A DNA stretch of 64,000 bases. Source: UBA5794 sp965368815. GTDB taxonomy: Bacteria; Actinomycetota; Acidimicrobiia; Spongiisociales; UBA5794. The position numbers and the translations under genes were made by a program. The notes beneath the pieces were generated by a model. The model searched no databases. It saw only the letters and a list, made by a program, of their open reading frames with translations, and was not told the DNA's origin. This document shows positions 1-7,161 of this stretch, one piece after another (position 1 is the first letter of the stretch; each line of letters opens with the position of its first letter). Where the stretch lies: the NCBI GenBank assembly GCA_965368815.1, contig CBDUOH010000002.1, forward strand, positions 22,661 to 86,660, written 5' to 3'.

Positions 1-745
1 CGTCGGTTCGATGTCCCAGGATGTCGGCCGTTATCCCGACGAGGTATGAGTCGAGCTTGCCGGTGTTCCATCGGGCGAAGTGCTCCCCGATGTCCTCGGG
101 GACCATTCCCAGTCCGCGGGCCATGATGTCGTAGGCCTCAGCGATCACCTGCATGTCGCCGTATTCGATTCCGTTGTGGACCATCTTGACATAGTGGCCT
201 GAACCCCCGGGTCCCACCCAGTCGGCACAGGGCTCGCCGTTGTAGTCGGCGGCGATCGACGTGATCAGATGCTTGATCTCGGGCCAAGCCTCGGGATTGC
301 CTCCCGGCATGATCGAGGGGCCATTGCGGGCGCCCTCCTCACCGCCCGAGATCCCGGCGCCGACGAATCTGATGCCGTGTGCCTCAAGGCTCGCAACCCT
401 CCGTTCCGTGTCGGTGAAGAGTGAATTCCCGCCGTCGATGATGATGTCGCCGCGTTCGAGGAGCGGGACGAGCGCATCGATCTGCCCGTCGACAGGTGCA
501 CCGGCCTTGATCATGAGCAGCACGCGCCGAGGTCTCCTGAGATGGCCGACCAACTCCGCGAGGTCACTCGTGCCGATGACGTTCTTGTCGGCGGCGTCTC
601 CGGCGAGGAACGCCTCTGTGGTGGTGGTGGTGCGGTTGAACACGGCAACGGTATGCCCATGATCGGCAAGATTGAGCACGAGGTTCTGGCCCATGACCGC
701 GAGGCCGATGACCCCTATGTCTGCGCTGCTGTCTGCGCTGCCCAC
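1..745 (-). CDS. gnd: 6-phosphogluconate dehydrogenase, decarboxylating (N-terminal part)
   Basis: Oxidises and decarboxylates 6-phosphogluconate to ribulose 5-phosphate with NADP in the cytosolic oxidative pentose phosphate pathway. The gene starts at a GTG (743-745) preceded by AAAGGTG and runs off the left edge, so only the first 248 residues are seen. The N-terminus has the Rossmann signature GVIGLAVMGQNL, then an FNRT stretch, LLMIKAG, IIIDGGNS, the substrate-binding GAGISGGEEGARNGPSIMPGG and the catalytic-region GSGHYVKMVHNGIEYGDMQ. This N-terminus looks like the long (about 470 residue) form, but the C-terminus cannot be checked. It lies 71 bp downstream of leuA on the same strand and may be co-transcribed; it has no biosynthetic link to leucine. 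Confidence 0.95.
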   Translation of the reverse strand, partial: MGSADSSADIGVIGLAVMGQNLVLNLADHGHTVAVFNRTTTTTEAFLAGDAADKNVIGTSDLAELVGHLRRPRRVLLMIKAGAPVDGQIDALVPLLERGDIIIDGGNSLFTDTERRVASLEAHGIRFVGAGISGGEEGARNGPSIMPGGNPEAWPEIKHLITSIAADYNGEPCADWVGPGGSGHYVKMVHNGIEYGDMQVIAEAYDIMARGLGMVPEDIGEHFARWNTGKLDSYLVGITADILGHRTD

Positions 746-816
746 GATGCGATCACCTTTCCGATGCTCGGTCGCAGGGTACCGTCATCGGGGTACCGCA
801 CCCTCCCACGACGGGG

Positions 817-2343
817 TCAGGGACCTTCGAGAGCGCCGAGGTCGAAGGCCGCCTTGTTCAACGCCGACACCATCGCCCGAGCTGAGCCTTCGACCACGTC
901 GGTCGACACGCCCTGTCCGGAATATGTCGTGGCATGGACCTTCACGATGACATTGACCTTGGCCATCGCATCGGCTCCGGCCGCAAGGGGTGACACCCGA
1001 TAGTCGACAAGCTCGGCGGCGATGCCGTACGCATCCTGGAGTGCCACGAACGTGGCGTTGATCATTCCGTCACCGTCGGAGGAAACCGTTATCTCCTCGC
1101 CATCGCGATCGAGCGTCACGGTTGCGACGGGCGGTTCATGGGATCCACCTGCGACGTGGAGCGAGACGAGCTTCATCTGTTGCGTGACGGCACCGGTCTC
1201 CTCGGTGACGATCGCGCGGAGCCCTTCCTCACCGATCTCGCCCTTGCGGTCTGCGAGCTGCTTGAAACGATCGAACGATCGCTGGAAATCGTCGTCCTCG
1301 AGACGGATGCCGAGCTTGTCAAGGGCGTCAGCGAACGCTGCTCGACCCGAATGCTTGCCGAGGACAAGGACGGATTGGTGACCGATGGCGGACGGATCCA
1401 TGATCTCGTACGTTTCGCGGTTGCGTAGCACACCGTGCTGATGGATCCCCGACTCGTGGGCGAACGCGTTCTTGCCGACGACCGCTTTGTTGTACTGGAT
1501 CGGGTAACCCGTCAGGCTGGAGACGAGACGGGATGTCTCGAAGATCTCTCGGGTGTCGGCTCCGATCTCGACGTCGAAGTGATCCGAGCGTGTCGTGAGC
1601 GCCATGATGATCTCTTCTGTCGACGTGTTGCCTGCCCGCTCGCCGATGCCGTTGATGGCACCTTCGATCTGGCGTGCGCCCGCATGGATCGCTGACAGCG
1701 AATTGGCCACGGCCAACCCGAGATCGTTGTGACAGTGCGTCGAGATGATGACATCCTCGTTGCCGTTCCTGACCTCGGAATACACCCGGGTGAGCAGCTC
1801 GACGAAGTCTTCGGGCATCGCGAACCCGACGGTGTCGGGAACGTTGATCGTCGTTGCTCCGGCCTCGACTGCGATCCTGCATACCTCGATGACGAAATCG
1901 GGGTCGGACCGCGTTGCATCCTGGGGCGAGAACTCGACGTCTTCGACATACTGCTTTGCCCTCGTCACCCCCTCGCGGATCGATGTGATGACATCGGCCG
2001 GGGACATCCGGAGCATCTGCTCCATATGGATCGGCGATGTGGATTGGAAGACGTGGATCCGTTTCGACGGCGCGAGCTTGAGCGCATCGGCTGCCTGATC
2101 GATGTCATCGGGGTGCGTCCGTGCAAGGGACGCGATGACCGGACCGGTGATCTCGGCGGCGATCCTCGACACTGCTTTGAAGTCGCCAGGACTCGACGCG
2201 GCGAATCCCGCCTCGATGACATCGACCTTCAGTTTCGCAAGCTGCCTCGCGATGGCGACCTTGTCGTCGGGCGAAAGCGCAATCCCTGGGGCCTGTTCAC
2301 CGTCGCGAAGCGTGGTGTCGAGAATGATCAGTTTGTCCTGCAT
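817..2343 (-). CDS. leuA: 2-isopropylmalate synthase
   Basis: Condenses acetyl-CoA with 2-oxoisovalerate, the first committed step of leucine synthesis; cytosolic. The 508-residue protein has the DRE-TIM signature DTTLRDGEQAPG at residues 9-20, the metal-binding HCHNDLG motif near 200 and NGIGERAGN near 235, followed by a C-terminal leucine-binding regulatory domain (about 385-508). The length fits the enterobacterial-type LeuA (about 520) and not the longer mycobacterial form (about 640). ATG start with AAGGAG eight bases upstream. It follows ilvC by 107 bp on the same strand, so it is placed to draw on the 2-oxoisovalerate arm fed by ilvBNC. Homocitrate or citramalate synthase is possible from the family but the ilv context favours leuA. 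Confidence 0.93.
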   Translation of the reverse strand: MQDKLIILDTTLRDGEQAPGIALSPDDKVAIARQLAKLKVDVIEAGFAASSPGDFKAVSRIAAEITGPVIASLARTHPDDIDQAADALKLAPSKRIHVFQSTSPIHMEQMLRMSPADVITSIREGVTRAKQYVEDVEFSPQDATRSDPDFVIEVCRIAVEAGATTINVPDTVGFAMPEDFVELLTRVYSEVRNGNEDVIISTHCHNDLGLAVANSLSAIHAGARQIEGAINGIGERAGNTSTEEIIMALTTRSDHFDVEIGADTREIFETSRLVSSLTGYPIQYNKAVVGKNAFAHESGIHQHGVLRNRETYEIMDPSAIGHQSVLVLGKHSGRAAFADALDKLGIRLEDDDFQRSFDRFKQLADRKGEIGEEGLRAIVTEETGAVTQQMKLVSLHVAGGSHEPPVATVTLDRDGEEITVSSDGDGMINATFVALQDAYGIAAELVDYRVSPLAAGADAMAKVNVIVKVHATTYSGQGVSTDVVEGSARAMVSALNKAAFDLGALEGP

Positions 2344-2382
2344 GGTGGGTTCTCCTTGAGTGGGTGTGCGGCGTCAGTGAGT

Positions 2383-2401
2383 GCCGGTCGTGTCGACCGG
2401 C
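2383..2401 (-). promoter_or_regulatory. 8-bp inverted repeat between ilvC and leuA
   Basis: A perfect 8-bp stem, GCCGGTCG/CGACCGGC, with a 3-nt loop lies 40-58 bases before the leuA start. No T-run follows, so it is not an obvious terminator. It could be an RNA processing or stabilising hairpin between ilvC and leuA, or a protein operator; the sequence alone cannot decide. Confidence 0.5.
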
Positions 2402-2450
2402 CCCATAAGTCGCACCCACCCACGGTGCCCCGATACGCAGGAGTCGTGGC

Positions 2451-3464
2451 TCATGTGTCGTCTTGCGGGGTCTTGGGAACCATGAAGGTCATCATGTTGC
2501 GAAGCTCGCGACCGACCTTTTCGATCGGATGGACCGCCACAGCCTCACGAGCGGCCTTGAGACGCGGAGCACCGTTTGCGTATTCGGCCATCCACTCCTT
2601 GGCGAACTCGCCCGACTGGATCTCGCCGAGGATCTCGCGCATCGTGTCCTTCGTCGACTCGTCCACGATCCGCGGCCCGCGACTTATGTCGCCGTATTCG
2701 GCCGTGTCCGAAACCGAGTGGCGCATCCATTCGATGCCGCCCTCCCACAGGAGATCGACGATCAGCTTCAGCTCGTGGAGTACCTCGAAGTAGGCCATCT
2801 CAGGCTCGTAGCCGGCCTCCGTGAGTGTTTCGAAGGCGTTGAGAATGAGCGCATCGACCCCGCCGCACAGGACGACCTGTTCGCCGAACAGATCGGTTTC
2901 GGTTTCTTCCTTGAAGTTCGTCTCGATGACTCCGCCGCGTGTCCCGCCGATGCCGTGTGCATACGACAGGGCGAGGGAGAACGCTTCACCGGTCGCGTCC
3001 TGATGGACCGCAACGAGGGTGGGGACGCCTGATCCTTCCACGAACTGGCGACGCACGAGGTGCCCGGGTCCCTTGGGCGCCACCATGGCGACATCGACGT
3101 CGGGTGGGGGAGTGACGAACCCGAAGTGGATGCTGAAACCGTGGGCGAAGAGCAATGCATCGCCGCTCTTGAGCCGGGGGGCGATGACATCGTTGTAGAC
3201 CTGCTGTTGGACCTGGTCGGGTACGAGCATCATGATGACGTCGGCCCAATCCGCGGCCGTCTCGGGATCGACGACCTTGAGGCCTGCATCGGATGCGGCG
3301 CGAATGCGGTTGGAGCCTTCCCTGAGCCCCACGACGACGTCAACCCCGGACTCCTTGAGGTTGAGTGCGTGCGCGTGACCCTGGCTGCCGAAGCCGATCA
3401 CCGCAACCTTCCGGCGGGCTATCAGCGCCGGATCGGCATCCGCTTCGTAGTACATCTTGGCCAT
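2451..3464 (-). CDS. ilvC: Ketol-acid reductoisomerase (class I)
   Basis: Isomerises and reduces acetolactate or acetohydroxybutyrate with NADPH, the second common step of valine and isoleucine synthesis. The 337-residue product starts MAKMYYEADAD. It has the dinucleotide-binding motif GFGSQGHAHALNL (about 24-36), VAPKGPGHLVRRQ, and the knotted metal-binding helical domain with FKEETETDLFGEQ, ETLTEAGYEPEMAYFE and a hydrophobic ELKLIVDLLWEGG stretch. Length is typical of short class I enzymes. The open frame continues upstream through the ilvN region, but that part is an antisense-like read of ilvN; ATG 3462-3464 is 11 bp after the ilvN stop and matches the family N-terminus. Confidence 0.97.
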   Translation of the reverse strand: MAKMYYEADADPALIARRKVAVIGFGSQGHAHALNLKESGVDVVVGLREGSNRIRAASDAGLKVVDPETAADWADVIMMLVPDQVQQQVYNDVIAPRLKSGDALLFAHGFSIHFGFVTPPPDVDVAMVAPKGPGHLVRRQFVEGSGVPTLVAVHQDATGEAFSLALSYAHGIGGTRGGVIETNFKEETETDLFGEQVVLCGGVDALILNAFETLTEAGYEPEMAYFEVLHELKLIVDLLWEGGIEWMRHSVSDTAEYGDISRGPRIVDESTKDTMREILGEIQSGEFAKEWMAEYANGAPRLKAAREAVAVHPIEKVGRELRNMMTFMVPKTPQDDT

Positions 3465-3475
3465 GTCAATCGCTC

Positions 3476-3979
3476 CTAGGCAGTTCGTTTCTGTTTCTTT
3501 GCTACGGATTTTGAATCCTTGGCCAGAGCGATTCGCCCCGACTTGACCAGGCTCACGATCCCATAGGTCTTCATGATCTCGTGGAAGTCTGCGAGCCGAG
3601 CCGGTTCCCCTGAGACCTCGAACGTGACGGAAGCCGCCCCGACGTCGACGACCGCTGCACCGAACACGTTTGCTGCCTCGAGAACCTCGGAGCGGCGTGT
3701 CGGTTCGGCATTCACCCGAACCAGCATGATCTCGCGCTCGATCGCCTCGCCGGGCACATGCTCGGTCACCTTGAGCGTGTGTACGAGCTTGTAGAGCTGC
3801 TTGATGACCTGCTCCATCTGCGGACCGTCGACCACCACGGTCATCTGCGAGCGGGTCGGATCCTGCGTCGGCCCGACGGTGAGGGAGTGGATGTTGAAGT
3901 CCCTTCGGGCGAACATGGACGCGACACGAGCCAACACACCGGGCTTGTTCTCGACGGTCACCGATATCACATGGCTCAT
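3476..3979 (-). CDS. ilvN: Acetolactate synthase small (regulatory) subunit
   Basis: Regulatory subunit that activates the IlvB catalytic subunit and carries the feedback site for valine. The 167-residue protein begins MSHVISVTVENKPGVLARVA, an ACT domain with the usual NKPGVL turn, followed by FARRDFNIHSLTVGPT, and then a second ACT-like domain from about residue 80. Its ATG overlaps the ilvB stop (ATGA, 3976-3979), so the subunits are translationally coupled. A basic C-terminal tail (KDSKSVAKKQKRTA) extends slightly past the usual end. Known as ilvH in some naming schemes. Confidence 0.95.
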   Translation of the reverse strand: MSHVISVTVENKPGVLARVASMFARRDFNIHSLTVGPTQDPTRSQMTVVVDGPQMEQVIKQLYKLVHTLKVTEHVPGEAIEREIMLVRVNAEPTRRSEVLEAANVFGAAVVDVGAASVTFEVSGEPARLADFHEIMKTYGIVSLVKSGRIALAKDSKSVAKKQKRTA

Positions 3980-5691
3980 GCGAGGTCCTCGAGGCGCATG
4001 ATGATGTTGTCGTTGCTGCCACCGGCTTTGATCATCGGGAACACCATGGCGTCCGGGTCACAACGGAATTCCATGACCACCGGTCGGTCGTTGATCGCAA
4101 GCCCCTTCTCGAGCGTCGGGATCACGTCCGCGGGTTTTTCGGCCCGGAGTCCGGCGCAGCCCATCGCTTCGGCGAGCATGACGACATCCGGGTTGTCGTA
4201 CGACAGCTCCGATGCCGAGTAGCGCTCGTTGAAGAAGAGCCGCTGCCATTGGCGGACCATGCCGAGGTTGGCGTTGTTCATGACCACGATCTTGACAGGG
4301 ATGTTCTCGATGGCGGCCGTGATCAGCTCCTGGAACGTCATCTGGAAGCATCCGTCGCCGTCAATGGCGATGACGGTCTCGTCCGGCATCCCGGCCTGGG
4401 CTCCGATCGCTGCGGGGACAGCGAAACCCATCGTGCCGAGGCCGCCGGAGTTGATCCACGTGTTCGGTCGCTCGAATCCCCAGAACTGCGAAGCCCACAT
4501 CTGATGCTGGCCGACGCCGGCGACGACGATCGCATCACCACCGGTGAGCTTGTGGATCTGCTCGATGACGTACTGCTGTTGGATCGGGCCGTCGGGATCC
4601 TGGTCGTACGCGAGGGGATAGTCCTTCTGCCATTTGGTGATCGAAGCGAACCACTCGCTTCGCTCCGGTGCGGGCTTTCCGTCGAGGACCTTCGTCGCGC
4701 GTTCGATGAGTTGGCGGAGGACCGTCTTTGCATCTCCGACGATCGGGACGTCGACCTGGCGGATCTTGCCGATCTCCGCGGGATCGACATCGACATGGAT
4801 CACCCTGGCGTCCGGTGCGAAGAACTCAGGGTCGCCGGTCACCCGATCGTCGAACCTCGCGCCGATGTTGACGAGGAGATCGGACTTCTGCATGGCCGTC
4901 GAGGCCGTATAGCAACCGTGCATGCCCGGCATGCCGAGCGCCAGTTCGTGCGAATCGGGGATTGCGCCCCTTGCCATGAGCGTCGTCACCGTGGGGAGTC
5001 GCATCAGTTCGGCAAACGCTGTGACCTCAGCGGAGGCGCCGGACCTGATGGTGCCCCCACCGGTGTACAGGACCGGCCGCTCGGCCTCCATGATCATCTT
5101 GATGGCCGCGGCGACCTGCTTGGGGTGACCCTTGACCGAAGGCTTGTACCCCGGGAGATCGATCACCCTTGAACCCTTGAACTCCGCGTAGCCGGCGAGG
5201 GCATCCTTGGTGATGTCGACGAGAACCGGTCCCGGCCTGCCTGTGGAAGCGAGATGGAAGGCCTCGTGGATGGCCCCGGCGATCTCTGACGTCTGGGTGA
5301 CGAGTTCATTGTGCTTCGTCACCGGCATCGAGATGCCCCACGTGTGCGCCTCCTGGAAGGCGTCGAGCCCGATCGACGTCGACGCCACCTGCGCCGTGAT
5401 CGCGACAACCGGAATCGAGTCCATGTATGCGTCGGCCAGCGGCGTGACGAGGTTCGTTGCTCCGGGACCCGATGTGGCGAACGTCACGCCGACGCGGCCT
5501 GTTGCGTGCGCGTATCCGGAGGCCATGTGCCCGCCTCCTTGCTCGTGCCGCACCAGCACATGCCGGATCGGGCTGTCGTACAGCGAGTCATATGCCTGGA
5601 GGATGGCGCCACCGGGCAGGCCGAATACAGTGTCTACCCCTTCGAGCTCGAGGGCTCGCATGAGGATCTCTGCTCCAGTGATGGTTTCCAT
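3976..5691 (-). CDS. ilvB: Acetolactate synthase large (catalytic) subunit
   Basis: Thiamine diphosphate and FAD enzyme that condenses two pyruvates, or pyruvate with 2-oxobutyrate. I place the start at ATG 5689-5691 (METITGAEILMRALE), giving 571 residues: a GGAG Shine-Dalgarno sits six bases upstream, whereas an in-frame start 36 nt further up would begin inside the attenuator terminator. Seen features are the catalytic Glu50 (VRHEQGGGHMASGYA), GRPGPVLVDI, the FAD-domain PGMHG region and the ThDP motif GDGCFQMTFQE ending in NNANLGMVRQ. First gene of ilvBNC-leuA; expression is likely controlled by the attenuator directly upstream. Confidence 0.97.
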   Translation of the reverse strand: METITGAEILMRALELEGVDTVFGLPGGAILQAYDSLYDSPIRHVLVRHEQGGGHMASGYAHATGRVGVTFATSGPGATNLVTPLADAYMDSIPVVAITAQVASTSIGLDAFQEAHTWGISMPVTKHNELVTQTSEIAGAIHEAFHLASTGRPGPVLVDITKDALAGYAEFKGSRVIDLPGYKPSVKGHPKQVAAAIKMIMEAERPVLYTGGGTIRSGASAEVTAFAELMRLPTVTTLMARGAIPDSHELALGMPGMHGCYTASTAMQKSDLLVNIGARFDDRVTGDPEFFAPDARVIHVDVDPAEIGKIRQVDVPIVGDAKTVLRQLIERATKVLDGKPAPERSEWFASITKWQKDYPLAYDQDPDGPIQQQYVIEQIHKLTGGDAIVVAGVGQHQMWASQFWGFERPNTWINSGGLGTMGFAVPAAIGAQAGMPDETVIAIDGDGCFQMTFQELITAAIENIPVKIVVMNNANLGMVRQWQRLFFNERYSASELSYDNPDVVMLAEAMGCAGLRAEKPADVIPTLEKGLAINDRPVVMEFRCDPDAMVFPMIKAGGSNDNIIMRLEDLA

Positions 5692-5704
5692 GGCTGCTCC
5701 GGAT

Positions 5705-5735
5705 AGAAGAAAACCCCCCGGTGACACGGAGGGTT
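5705..5735 (-). terminator. ilvB attenuator: intrinsic terminator hairpin
   Basis: On the transcript, a 9-bp stem AACCCTCCG/CGGGGGGTT (5735-5727 with 5720-5712, one G-U pair) closes a TGTCAC loop and is followed by TTCTTCT. It ends 14 bases before the ilvB ATG. The position between a leader peptide and a biosynthetic operon identifies it as an attenuator and not an end-of-operon terminator. Confidence 0.85.
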
Positions 5736-5761
5736 GGGCGCACCGAGTATGTCGGGTGCGC

Positions 5762-5800
5762 CTATTCGAGAATGAGTACGAGTGTGTGTTCGATGGTCAT
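5762..5800 (-). CDS. ilvB leader peptide (12 residues)
   Basis: A 12-codon ORF encodes MTIEHTLVLILE, in which residues 7-11 are all branched-chain residues (L-V-L-I-L), just before the stop. The stop codon TAG forms the base of the first leader hairpin. No clear Shine-Dalgarno is visible before the ATG (CAACAACATG), and the predicted transcription start lies about 28 bases upstream. Its likely role is to sense charged Leu/Val/Ile tRNA; the peptide itself probably has no function. Confidence 0.82.
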   Translation of the reverse strand: MTIEHTLVLILE

Positions 5801-5835
5801 GTTGTTGGACACCGGGTTTGGCGGTGTGGTATGCG

Positions 5836-5863
5836 AGTATTGCAGGGTCCGTATGCATGTCAA
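5836..5863 (-). promoter_or_regulatory. Promoter of the ilvBNC-leuA operon
   Basis: On the minus strand a perfect TTGACA (-35, 5863-5858) is followed after 16 bases by AATACT (-10, 5841-5836, 4 of 6 matches to TATAAT). This predicts a start near 5829, giving a leader RNA of about 140 nt that contains the leader peptide and attenuator. The region is shared with the divergent NYN gene beginning at 5899. Confidence 0.7.
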
Positions 5864-5898
5864 GATGACGGGCACCCGAACGCTGTGAGGAGCATACC

Positions 5899-7119
5899 GT
5901 GGCTTCAGCCGACCGAATCCGTACCCTCGGTACCGTCGTGCGTCTGGCCAGGGCGGAGCTGGCATCACGCAAGCCCGACGACATCCCACACAAGCTGCGG
6001 CCCGTGGCACGTGCGACGGGCAAGGGCCTTCCCGCACCGTTGGCGAGAACATTGATCGGGTTCATCGAAAAGGACGACACATTCCGGGCCGCGGTGCGCG
6101 AGCGGTTCGAGAGCGATGGGAACGACGACACTGTTGCGAGGTACTTCCTCGAAGACCCGATGCGGGCTGACGAGATCGTTGGGCTCGCAGCTGCCAGCGG
6201 GTCGCTCGACGTTCTGAAAGCCGGTCTCGAATCCGAGCAACGCAAAGTGGCCCAGGCCGAGGCACGGCTTGCAACCGCGCACGAGCGGATGGAACGAGCA
6301 CGGGCAGAACATGCTGCGGAACTTGCCGCGGTCTCCGATGCTGCAAAGCGGTCCAGGGAAAGCCTCGAAAAGCAGCTTGAGGCAGCGCGGGCAGACGTTG
6401 ACAAGGCGTCCGTCGAGATCGAGAGCCTATCCGACGACATGGCCATCCTGACCAGCGAGGTCGAAGATCTTCGCGCACGCCTGTCGCGTCGGGATGCAAG
6501 GGAATCACGACGTCTGCAGGGAGTCCCTCCAGCGGTGGATCGGACGACATCGGTGGTCCCGAGCGACAGCGTCGACATCGCGGTGATGCTCGACGACCTC
6601 GTCCGCAAGCTGCGGTACTACCGCACCCCCGACCACCGTCGATCGACCCACGAAACGGCCAGCCCCGACGTTTCCATTCCGCTCGGGCTTTCGCCCGAGT
6701 CGGCTGCGGCGCTCGGAGCCGTCCTCACTCAGGGACCGGGGCTGATGCTGCTTGACGGATACAACATCGCGGGTGGGGTGAGTGAAGGGCTGGTCGGTAT
6801 CCGTCAAGGGCGTGACGCCGTCATTCGACGCGCCGAGTCGGTCAAACGGGCATCTCCGTCGACCGATGTGGTCGTCATCTTCGACGCCTCTGGGGCATCG
6901 GGGCGAGGCGACTTCGTGACCGAAACAGGTGTCAGGGCGGTGTTCGAGCCGCTCACATCGGCTGACGATGCGATTGTTGCCATGGTCCGTCGAGCACCGC
7001 CTGGCTGTGTCGTGATCACCAACGATCGGGAACTCCAGAACCGGGTCGCCACCCACGGCGCTGTCGTGCTGTTCTCGACGGCGCTTCTGGCGTGGAGCGA
7101 ACATCTAAACACCGAGTGA
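5899..7119 (+). CDS. NYN-domain (PIN-like RNase fold) protein with coiled coil
   Basis: 406 residues from a GTG start preceded by TGAGGAG. The N-terminal 100 residues are helical (KLRPVARATGKGLPAPLART), residues about 110-200 form a long charged coiled coil (heptads of A/E/R/L), and the C-terminal 170 residues are a NYN domain: LLDGYNIAGG with the first catalytic Asp, VVVIFDASG, TSADDAIVAMV and CVVITNDRELQNRV with the later acidic residues. NYN domains (DUF901/YacP relatives) are predicted metal-dependent ribonucleases, so a role in RNA processing or decay is likely but not shown. It is divergent from ilvB and monocistronic or co-transcribed with the kinase 42 bp downstream. Confidence 0.8.
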   Translation: MASADRIRTLGTVVRLARAELASRKPDDIPHKLRPVARATGKGLPAPLARTLIGFIEKDDTFRAAVRERFESDGNDDTVARYFLEDPMRADEIVGLAAASGSLDVLKAGLESEQRKVAQAEARLATAHERMERARAEHAAELAAVSDAAKRSRESLEKQLEAARADVDKASVEIESLSDDMAILTSEVEDLRARLSRRDARESRRLQGVPPAVDRTTSVVPSDSVDIAVMLDDLVRKLRYYRTPDHRRSTHETASPDVSIPLGLSPESAAALGAVLTQGPGLMLLDGYNIAGGVSEGLVGIRQGRDAVIRRAESVKRASPSTDVVVIFDASGASGRGDFVTETGVRAVFEPLTSADDAIVAMVRRAPPGCVVITNDRELQNRVATHGAVVLFSTALLAWSEHLNTE

Positions 7120-7161
7120 CTTCGTGCCGATAGAGGGGGGACTATCCCGGAGGCCACCACC

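Larger units (their letters stand above)
5705..5800 (-). promoter_or_regulatory. ilvB leader: transcription attenuator with competing helices
   Basis: Three helices on the leader RNA exclude each other. Helix A is GGCGCACC/GGTGCGCC (5762-5755 with 5744-5737, 10-nt loop) starting at the leader peptide stop codon. Helix B is TCGGTG/CACCGG (5746-5741 with 5723-5718, one wobble). Helix C is the terminator at 5712-5735. B uses the 3' arm of A and the 3' arm of C, so forming B would release the operon from termination. This is the classical ribosome-stalling layout: a ribosome stalled on the Leu/Val/Ile codons blocks A and frees B. The pairing is seen in the sequence; the mechanism is inferred from known ilv attenuators. 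Confidence 0.8.

Noticed and set aside
2344..2450. Possible leader peptide for leuA (ten codons starting ATGGGGCCG)
   Set aside because: It encodes no leucine codons and there is no terminator after it, unlike the ilvB leader, so attenuation of leuA by this ORF is not supported.
1729..2793. Plus-strand ORF of 354 codons opposite leuA and ilvC
   Set aside because: It spans two certain minus-strand genes and the gap between them, and has no recognisable domain. Treated as a GC-driven shadow.
3465..4022. N-terminal extension of the ilvC frame to give a 523-residue product
   Set aside because: The extra region overlaps ilvN in another frame. KARI starts at ATG 3464, and the added residues are low-complexity Arg/Gly.
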